A stretch of DNA of 12,122 bases from Verrucomicrobia bacterium 12-59-8 (GTDB lineage: Bacteria; Verrucomicrobiota; Verrucomicrobiae; Verrucomicrobiales; Verrucomicrobiaceae): the NCBI GenBank assembly GCA_002279765.1, contig NCCR01000168.1:1-12122 (forward strand), in the 5' to 3' direction. Each line of letters begins with the position of its first letter. Positions within the stretch are counted from its first letter, which is position 1. A program made the translations under genes and the position numbers. Under the pieces are notes generated by a model that was not told the origin of the DNA, did not search any database, and saw nothing but the letters and a program-made list of their open reading frames with translations. Of the stretch, positions 7,062-12,122 are shown in pieces.

Positions 7062-7082
7062 TCATGCGCGCCCTGCGCATGA
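7062..7082 (+). other. second hairpin between tRNA-Glu and the fucose gene
   Basis: A perfect 8-bp inverted repeat, arms TCATGCGC and GCGCATGA around the loop GCCCT. It lies 40 nt after the tRNA and about 85 nt ahead of the next start codon. No T-run follows. It could be a transcription barrier, a leader structure of the glycan genes or a protein-binding palindrome; the sequence alone does not decide. Confidence 0.4.
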
Positions 7083-7167
7083 TTAGGCGCACAATATTCA
7101 TCAGGTCTCCTGCACCGGAATGTGAAGCTTTGCTGGACACCGCATCCTCCTCCGCTAGGCATGAATT

Positions 7168-8112
7168 ATGGCTTCATCAGGCGGCAAACTTTTCATCACA
7201 GGACATCAGGGGCTCGTCGGGCGCGCGCTGTTGCGCTACTATGCAGACAAACCTGAATGGCAGATCATCACACGCACACGCGCAGAGCTGGATCTGCGCG
7301 ATCCGCATGCCACGGATGCCTTCTTTGCAGCGGAGCAGCCGGAACTGGTCATCCTCGCTGCGGCAACCGTGGGCGGCATCAAGGCCAGCTACACGCATCC
7401 GGTCGATTTCTTGCTCAACAACCTGCAGATTCAAAACAGCGTGCTCTCAGCGGCGCACCGCTATGACACGAAGAAGCTGCTCTTTCTGGGCAGCACCTGC
7501 ATCTATCCCAAGGCGGCGGAAATCCCCATTCACGAAGACAGCCTCATGAGCGGGCCGATGGAGAGCACCAATGAGCCCTACGGGGTGGCCAAGATCGCCG
7601 GCATCAAGCTCTGCCAGGGCTACCGCCACCAGCATGGCCGTGACTTCATCTGCGCCATGCCCGCAAACCTTTACGGTCCGTATGACAACTTTGACCCTGA
7701 GCACTCGCATGTGCTGCCTTCCTTGATCCGCCGCTTTCATGAAGCCAAGCTGCACGACACGCCAAGCGTCACCCTCTGGGGCAGCGGCAGTCCGAAACGC
7801 GAGTTTCTTTTTGTGGATGATCTTGCCTCCGCCTGCGCCTACCTGCTCGAAAATTACAGCAGCGCCGACATCATCAACGTCGGCTGTGGCTGGGAGATCA
7901 GCATTCGCGAGGCGGCGGAGATCATCCGTGACATCGTCGGTTATCATGGCGAGATCCGCTGGGACACCACGCAGCCTGATGGCAATCCGCGCCGCCTGCT
8001 CGATGTCAGCCGCATGGAAAAATTTGGCTGGAAACCCAGGACCGACTTCCGTGAAGGCGTGACACGAACCTATCAGTGGTTTCTCGACAACCGGGCCACC
8101 GCACGCGTGTGA
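7168..8112 (+). CDS. fcl: GDP-L-fucose synthase
   Basis: A 314-residue short-chain dehydrogenase/reductase-family protein matching GDP-L-fucose synthase (Fcl/WcaG), which epimerises and then reduces GDP-4-keto-6-deoxy-D-mannose to GDP-L-fucose with NADPH. The cofactor loop is TGHQGLVG (11-18), followed by AAATVGGI (64-71). The GSTCIYP block (108-114) supplies the catalytic Ser/Cys, and Tyr138 and Lys142 lie in PYGVAKIAG. NLYGPYDNF (167-175) with His181 just after matches the active-site His region. KREFLFVDD (210-218) and the QPDGNPRRLLD end block are also typical. The length is usual. The ATG at 7168 is chosen because the NAD-loop strand begins six residues later. No GDP-mannose 4,6-dehydratase (gmd) is seen in this window, so its substrate must be made elsewhere. 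It provides an activated deoxysugar for the surface glycan built by the neighbours. Confidence 0.93.
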   Translation: MASSGGKLFITGHQGLVGRALLRYYADKPEWQIITRTRAELDLRDPHATDAFFAAEQPELVILAAATVGGIKASYTHPVDFLLNNLQIQNSVLSAAHRYDTKKLLFLGSTCIYPKAAEIPIHEDSLMSGPMESTNEPYGVAKIAGIKLCQGYRHQHGRDFICAMPANLYGPYDNFDPEHSHVLPSLIRRFHEAKLHDTPSVTLWGSGSPKREFLFVDDLASACAYLLENYSSADIINVGCGWEISIREAAEIIRDIVGYHGEIRWDTTQPDGNPRRLLDVSRMEKFGWKPRTDFREGVTRTYQWFLDNRATARV

Positions 8113-8151
8113 TGTGCCGCATGAAGTCTAGCTGGACACGCCAGCACAACA

Positions 8152-9321
8152 ATGCCAATTGAGCCCATGGCCATCCAAGCTTTCCGCCCCGTCCTCATCA
8201 CCCGCAACACCTGCCGTATTTGCGGCTCACGCAGCCTCACTCCTGTCGTCAGCCTTGGGGATCAATTTATTGGCGGCGTACTCGCGAGCGCCGATGGCAG
8301 CGCGCTCATCAAACGCAAAGTCCCGCTTGATCTCGTGCGCTGCGATCCCTCCCAGGATGAAAACGCCTGCGGTTTGGTACAGATGCGCCACTCGGTGCCG
8401 CCGAAGGTGCTCTACCACCGCTACTACTACGAGTCCGGCATCAATCAGTCGATGATCGACAACCTCACGGGCATCACTCAGCTCGTGGAGCAAACCGTCA
8501 GCCTTCGCCCCAGGGACATCGTTCTCGACATCGGCTGCAATGACGGCACGCTGCTCTCCAGCTACCAAACCCAGGGCCTCCGCCACATCGGCATTGATCC
8601 TTCGGACGTGGCCCTCAAGGCGCGCGCCAAAGGCTTTGAAGTCGTGAACGATTTCTTCACCGCTCGCGCCTTCAAGAGCGTACACGCCACGGAAAAAGCC
8701 CGCGTCGTCACCAGCATATCCATGTTCTATGACTTGGAGAACCCACACGCCTTTGTGCAGGACATCGCCGATGTCCTTGCCACCGACGGCATCTGGATTC
8801 TGGAGCAGAGCTACCTGCCCGCGATGCTCGACATCAACAGTTTTGACACCATCTGCCACGAGCACCTGGAGTACTACTCCCTCGCCGTGCTGGAGCGCCT
8901 TTTTGGCGATCACGGCCTCGAAGTCATCGACGTGCATCTCAACGATGTGAACGGCGGCAGCTTCCGCCTTGTGGTGGCCAATGCTGGTCAGGTCAAACCT
9001 TCTGCTGAAGCGCTTGTGCGCGTTCAGGAACTCCGCATCCGCGAGTTTGAGATGGCGATCGATTCCGACGCTCCCTACGCCGTCTTTCGCGACAACATTG
9101 AGCGCATCCGCCTCGACCTCACCACCTTCCTGTGGGGCAGCTACACCATCGGCACGCACATCAAGATCATCTCCGAGGAGGAATCTCGCGCCGCCAAGCC
9201 CGACTACTACCTCGTGCTACCGTGGCACTTCATGCCTGAGTTCCTCAAGCGCGAGACGGATTTCCTCGCCCGTGGCGGCAAATTCGTGGTGCCGATGCCA
9301 CAAGTGCATCTGGTGGGTTGA
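8152..9321 (+). CDS. zinc-binding sugar C-methyltransferase-like protein, internally shortened
   Basis: A 389-residue protein of the three-part NDP-sugar C-methyltransferase family (NovU/TylCIII type). An N-terminal zinc-binding segment has Cys21, Cys24, Cys64 and Cys73. A SAM-binding core has VLDIGCNDGTLL (124-135), GIDPSD (147-152), ICHEHLEYYS (234-243) and NGGSFR (267-272). The C-terminal domain ends SEEESRAAKPDYYLVLPWHF and GGKFVVPMP. In relatives I recall, about 45 residues containing a GYGASTKGN motif lie between the helix 'RIRLDL' and the 'PGTxIPIIS' strand. Here LDLTTFLW (321-328) passes straight into GSYTIGTHIKIIS (329-341), so that half domain appears deleted in frame. The SAM core is intact. 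It starts 39 nt after fcl and is probably co-transcribed; a second in-frame ATG (8167) is possible. The target sugar is unknown. Confidence 0.85.
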   Translation: MPIEPMAIQAFRPVLITRNTCRICGSRSLTPVVSLGDQFIGGVLASADGSALIKRKVPLDLVRCDPSQDENACGLVQMRHSVPPKVLYHRYYYESGINQSMIDNLTGITQLVEQTVSLRPRDIVLDIGCNDGTLLSSYQTQGLRHIGIDPSDVALKARAKGFEVVNDFFTARAFKSVHATEKARVVTSISMFYDLENPHAFVQDIADVLATDGIWILEQSYLPAMLDINSFDTICHEHLEYYSLAVLERLFGDHGLEVIDVHLNDVNGGSFRLVVANAGQVKPSAEALVRVQELRIREFEMAIDSDAPYAVFRDNIERIRLDLTTFLWGSYTIGTHIKIISEEESRAAKPDYYLVLPWHFMPEFLKRETDFLARGGKFVVPMPQVHLVG

Positions 9322-9324
9322 ACG

Positions 9325-9402
9325 ATAAGGGTAGGGATGGCGCATTGAATTGCGACACACCTCCATCCAAACCGGACAGGCGGATTTCCCGCATCCGGCT
9401 TT
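9325..9402 (-). ncRNA. group II intron remnant, domains V and VI
   Basis: On the minus strand, 9401-9369 folds as a group II intron domain V. The outer stem starts AAGCCGGAT and ends GTCCGGTTT, with the catalytic AGC triad and its G-U pair. Then come a two-base bulge (CT), an upper stem GCGG/CCGC and a GAAAT loop. Most of the 33 positions match the domain V form I know from bacterial introns. Directly after it, 9368-9335 forms a domain VI-like helix (GGATGG/CCATCC with inner CGCA/TGCG), and CCATCCCTACCCTTAT gives a typical 3' end near 9325, four bases past the methyltransferase stop. No intron-encoded reverse transcriptase or domain I is present, so this is a 3' fragment. Its 5' extent is uncertain and could reach about 9425. 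Confidence 0.8.
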
Positions 9403-9452
9403 CCATAATCGCATAACTTTACTACAGGCCCGATTTTCGGGGTCCACCTCAA

Positions 9453-9540
9453 TCATTGTCACTAGGACATTCACAAAATAGTCTTTGTCACCACGACATT
9501 CACAAAATAGTCTTTGTCTCCGCGACATTCACAAAAATAA
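9453..9540. repeat. three tandem 29-bp repeats with TGTC-N5-GACA dyads
   Basis: Units begin at 9453, 9482 and 9511 and share the pattern T-C-[AT]-T-T-GTC-N5-GACATTCACAAAATA. Each carries an inverted TGTC/GACA pair around a variable five-base centre (ACTAG, ACCAC, TCCGC), so the dyad arms are kept while the centres differ. The array is bracketed by the inverted octamers CACTAGGA (9460-9467) and TCCTAGTG (9544-9551). It ends 30 nt before the next start codon. It could be a set of operator sites for that gene or the multi-repeat end of a lost insertion sequence. No transposase is present. Confidence 0.75.
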
Positions 9541-9570
9541 TTTTCCTAGTGGTAAACATCGATACCAGCC

Positions 9571-10485
9571 ATGACGCCTGACCTCACACCTGAAACAAGT
9601 ATCAACTCAGACGCTCGCGAACCTGGCATTAATAACTCCCGTCGCCTCACGCTGCTCATTTCAACGAGTGACATTTTTTTTGACGTTTGGCACCCATTCT
9701 TTCATTTCATGTTCAAATACTGGCCTGGGCTTGATTTTCCTATCCGCCTGGTGACCAATCATTTTCAAACCGATGCTGGCCCCATCCGGCATCTTGCGAT
9801 TGGCGACGATCGAGGATGGGCGCACAGCCTAACCGCGAGCCTGCAGCAAATTGACTCGGAATTTGTTTTCTATTCCATGGAAGACATCTTCATCACCAGA
9901 CCCGTTGATGCAAAACAGTTCGAAGAAGATGTGCGCTTCTGTGAAGAAAATCGGGCCGATTATTTAGCCTACCGCACGTCTCCGGAAAATGAAGAGGGCT
10001 TCCAACCTGTGACCGAGAGAATCGGGTTGATAGGTCGTGATTCCAACCACCGGGCCAAAGCCGATCCAGCCATTTGGCGGCGCTCAACTCTGCTGCAACT
10101 CATCGAGCCCAACGAAAGCCCCTGGCACTTTTTGAAATATGCCAGTGAAAGGTGCAGAGACATGGCCTTCTACCGCTGCCGCAGCGAAGCTTCTGCAACT
10201 ATCGGCTATTTGGGAGGGTCCGCCATCAGGAGAGGATTGTGGCGCCAGGAGGGGTTAAAGATGCTGCGTGATGAAAATATCAAAATCAAAGCGCCTTATC
10301 GTGGCACGCACACCAAGCTCAATGGTGTTCTGCCCACCCTCAAACGGTCAATCACCAAGTTTGCCTACGATCGCAACATCCGCAAAGATCCGAACCGACT
10401 CATTCCATTGAACGCCCTCGTCACCCAAAGTCTTGGCAGGAATAAACTCGGCGCGACCTGTGAGCTAGACCTACCGGGTCTTTAG
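9571..10485 (+). CDS. putative glycosyltransferase of a glycan cluster
   Basis: A 304-residue soluble protein without signal peptide or membrane helix. Residues 27-66 look like a nucleotide-binding alpha/beta start (LTLLISTSDIFFDVWHPFF). FVFYSMEDIFITRPVD (98-113) is a strand followed by an acidic Glu-Asp pair in the position of the GT-A metal/donor motif, and AIWRRSTLLQLIEPNESPWHF (167-187) matches the 'W...L..L...ESPW.F' block I recall from uncharacterised glycosyltransferases in O-antigen and capsule loci. The donor and acceptor are unknown. Its base composition is clearly more AT-rich than that of its neighbours (for example 9661-9720), which suggests separate acquisition. It is preceded by the tandem repeat array and its 3' end overlaps the convergent gene by 15 bp. 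The start ATG is the first in frame; the first 25 residues look disordered. Confidence 0.62.
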   Translation: MTPDLTPETSINSDAREPGINNSRRLTLLISTSDIFFDVWHPFFHFMFKYWPGLDFPIRLVTNHFQTDAGPIRHLAIGDDRGWAHSLTASLQQIDSEFVFYSMEDIFITRPVDAKQFEEDVRFCEENRADYLAYRTSPENEEGFQPVTERIGLIGRDSNHRAKADPAIWRRSTLLQLIEPNESPWHFLKYASERCRDMAFYRCRSEASATIGYLGGSAIRRGLWRQEGLKMLRDENIKIKAPYRGTHTKLNGVLPTLKRSITKFAYDRNIRKDPNRLIPLNALVTQSLGRNKLGATCELDLPGL

Positions 10486-11841
10486 GAAGTCTTTCACGGC
10501 TTCGACCCAACGCCCGCATGACCTGCCATCCGTGTGCGTGACCACACGCGAGAGCAGATTTTGTCGCTGCTGCTGGCGTGCCTGCGGATTTCCGATGACT
10601 TCCCTCAGTGCCGCGATGAGCTGCTCGTCATCATGCACCATCCAGGTGGCATCCTCCTGCTCAACAGGCTTGGCATGGGTGAATTTGAAAAAGCGTTCCA
10701 CCGTCTGCCAGGGTGGCAAAGACAAACCAGCGTCATAGGCAAGGTTGATTACCGGAATATTGAAGCAGCAGGCATCCAGAATGATGGATGAGCCGCTCGT
10801 GAGCAGGACGTCGGTGTTTTTCAACGTGGAGGCGCGCTCGAAATCTTCCTCTGCAAGCGGAATCCAGGAATGGCGTCCATACGCAACACCTTCCCCCAGA
10901 GGATACTGGACAGTGGTGTGCGGCAGACCTTCAAACTCCTTGTACAAGGTGTAAATGTCCTTCGGGCTCACACGCACCAGCAGGTGGCAGGGATGGTCAA
11001 AAGGCTGCTCTGCCACGATGCGCTGCAGCATTTTCACAAAGGGCTGGTTGCAGCGAATGATCGCGCTGTCGCCCGTGGCGAACTGGAGGATCTTGGTCTC
11101 GAGCGGCACGCCAAGCTGCTCGCAAAATTTCTCGCGCGTCATCAACTTCTCCGGCGCGAAATAATTTTCAAAATAGATGACCCCGACAATGGCCATACTC
11201 TCCGGCGGCAGACCATGGCACTGCGCCATCTCCTGCTTCATCTCGGTTGACCAAACCAGCGTGTAGTCCGGAATAACCGTGAGGGGCCCTTTGGAGGTGG
11301 GATTGTCCCAGCTCGCGACGGCTAGGACGAGCGGAATCTTATGCCGCCGCGCCTCCTTCAAGCACTCCAGATCGGAGGGAATCATGTTGGCAAAAATCAC
11401 GGCATCCGGCTTCACCGCTTCGAGCAACCGCTTAAAATCGGCGTCATGACCAAAGCGCTCCATGAAGCGAATGATGCCCTGTGAGGTGATGCCCATGCGC
11501 AGTGCAAGGCGCGACAACGACAGACGAAAGTCCAGGTTTTTGCGCTTTCTGGCCAGCGCCTCCACCATACGCTTCTGGGTGAAGCTGCTGTCCGGCTGCT
11601 CGACGGTCCAGAGATCCTTGGCCCACGAGAACAGCAGCGAGGCAAACCACGCAGGCTTCTTGCGCTTCAGCGGGACGATGCGCAGCCGTTCATGATGAAA
11701 CTCCTTCGCCGTCGCCTCCAGATTGAAGGTGCAATAGGCGGTGATGCGAGTGGTGCCATCTGCGAGCAGTTCTTCAAGCAGGCGGGAGCGAAACACGTCC
11801 CGATAAAACTGCACCGTATCGACGATTAAGATCAGATTCAT
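10471..11841 (-). CDS. GT-B fold glycosyl/glycerophosphotransferase-like protein
   Basis: A 456-residue protein with two Rossmann-like halves. The N half opens MNLILIVDTVQFYRDVF and includes DAVIFANM (146-153) and LVLAVASWDNPTSKG (171-185). The C half has KILQFATGDSA (250-260), then a donor-site block NTDVLLTSGSSIILDACCF (342-360) with NIPVINLAYD after it. The 'TDxLLTSxSSxxxDA...PVI' pattern resembles the C-terminal site of CDP-glycerol glycerophosphotransferases and related surface-carbohydrate transferases. It lacks membrane helices and should act at the cytoplasmic face. Its ATG (11841-11839) shares one base with the stop of the upstream NeuB-like gene, indicating coupling; a GTG one codon earlier is possible. 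The exact donor is unknown. Its 3' end runs 15 bp into the convergent glycosyltransferase gene, with no terminator between them. Confidence 0.72.
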   Translation of the reverse strand: MNLILIVDTVQFYRDVFRSRLLEELLADGTTRITAYCTFNLEATAKEFHHERLRIVPLKRKKPAWFASLLFSWAKDLWTVEQPDSSFTQKRMVEALARKRKNLDFRLSLSRLALRMGITSQGIIRFMERFGHDADFKRLLEAVKPDAVIFANMIPSDLECLKEARRHKIPLVLAVASWDNPTSKGPLTVIPDYTLVWSTEMKQEMAQCHGLPPESMAIVGVIYFENYFAPEKLMTREKFCEQLGVPLETKILQFATGDSAIIRCNQPFVKMLQRIVAEQPFDHPCHLLVRVSPKDIYTLYKEFEGLPHTTVQYPLGEGVAYGRHSWIPLAEEDFERASTLKNTDVLLTSGSSIILDACCFNIPVINLAYDAGLSLPPWQTVERFFKFTHAKPVEQEDATWMVHDDEQLIAALREVIGNPQARQQQRQNLLSRVVTHTDGRSCGRWVEAVKDFLKTR

Positions 11842-12122
11842 CACTCGAAGTCTTCCTGCTTGAGGAATTGCGCGGCCTTGACGGCATGCTTGAGTTTTTT
11901 ACCAAGGACGGACCCGACATTCGAAGCCGCGATGCCGTGCCCAGGCTTGCGGCAGGATAAACTCTCCTGAGTAATCACCGTGCCTGCGGCGAGATCAGAC
12001 GCCGCCACCAAGCTTTGACCGAACATGCGGCGCAGGGGTTCCATGGTTTCTGCCGAAGCGTTTTTGAGCATCGGGCTGGCCTGCCAGGCGATACCCAAGT
12101 TGTAGTTCTCGGGAATGTCGAA
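11841..12122 (-). CDS. NeuB-type (sialic-acid-synthase-like) protein, C-terminal SAF domain, partial
   Basis: The last 93 residues of a gene entering from the right edge; the reading frame is open to the last base, so no start is visible. Residues 36-93 of the fragment form a SAF (antifreeze-like) domain: GQSLVAASDLAAGTVITQES, then RKPGHGI, then GSVLGKKLKHAV and a final FLKQEDFE. This is the domain that ends N-acetylneuraminate/legionaminate synthases (NeuB/SpsE), which condense phosphoenolpyruvate with a hexosamine to make nonulosonic acids. The usual first arginine of 'RRSLVA' is Gln here. The stretch before it (FDIPENYNLGIAWQ) does not show the usual NeuB linker clearly, so another SAF-containing protein remains possible. 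It overlaps the GT-B gene by one base and so belongs to the same transcript. Confidence 0.65.
   Translation of the reverse strand, partial: FDIPENYNLGIAWQASPMLKNASAETMEPLRRMFGQSLVAASDLAAGTVITQESLSCRKPGHGIAASNVGSVLGKKLKHAVKAAQFLKQEDFE

Noticed and set aside
6958..7140. Minus-strand ORF whose product ends DPYENRTRVASVKGMCPNR.
   Set aside because: It is the complement of tRNA-Glu; this peptide type is a well-known artefact of translating tRNA genes backwards.
8227..9159. 310-codon minus-strand ORF opposite the methyltransferase.
   Set aside because: The plus-strand frame has all methyltransferase motifs; the antisense frame has none and is long only because of the high GC content at third positions.
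9207..9528. Minus-strand ORFs across the methyltransferase end, the intron fragment and the repeats.
   Set aside because: They overlap a structured intron domain V and a real gene and show no protein family pattern.
9453..9540. Short CRISPR array.
   Set aside because: The 29-bp units are directly contiguous with no unique spacers between them, and no cas gene is near.
10486..11650. Plus-strand ORFs opposite the GT-B gene (for example 10870-11250).
   Set aside because: They are shadows; the minus frame is continuous for 456 codons with a recognisable donor-site motif.

Overview
The window looks like a chromosomal piece of a GC-rich bacterium, most likely from the Planctomycetota-Verrucomicrobiota side of the tree (Verrucomicrobiaceae/Prosthecobacter-like). 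That placement is an inference from gene content, base composition and the near absence of Shine-Dalgarno sequences ahead of its genes. No marker gene is present to prove it.

Left half (1-6446), all on the minus strand: a tightly packed, probably co-transcribed run read from right to left. It begins with a 979-residue Pro/Ala/Ser-rich protein with many Ser-Pro-Phe/Phe-Gly motifs, two small globular segments and a C-terminal Roadblock/LC7-like domain. Next come an MglA-type small GTPase, a stand-alone Roadblock/LC7 (MglB-like) protein, an exported ApbE-type FAD:protein FMN transferase, a four-helix membrane protein, a class I methyltransferase, possibly a 23-residue CxxC micro-ORF, and the start of a DUF2127 membrane protein. 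Gaps are 57 nt or less down to the methyltransferase. The GTPase, the two roadblock domains and the repeat-rich protein look like one functional module (cell polarity, surface organelle or scaffold control), and this is the most novel part of the window.

Middle (6447-7167): a 500-base gene-free stretch with an AT-rich promoter region for the minus-strand operon, then a complete tRNA-Glu(UUC) with encoded CCA, followed by two hairpins.

Right half (7168-12122): a surface-glycan (O-antigen/capsule type) biosynthesis cluster. Plus-strand genes encode GDP-L-fucose synthase, a zinc-finger sugar C-methyltransferase-like protein whose C-terminal domain appears to have lost about 45 residues internally, and a lower-GC putative glycosyltransferase. 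On the minus strand are a GT-B/CDP-glycerol-transferase-like protein and, running off the right edge, the SAF-domain end of a NeuB-type (sialic-acid-synthase-like) protein. Between the methyltransferase and the glycosyltransferase lie the 3' end (domains V and VI) of a group II intron on the minus strand and three tandem 29-bp repeats, each carrying a TGTC-N5-GACA dyad. Together with the change in base composition and a convergent gene overlap, these mark this part as a mosaic, recently rearranged region next to a tRNA gene.

All family assignments come from reading motifs by eye; no database search was run.
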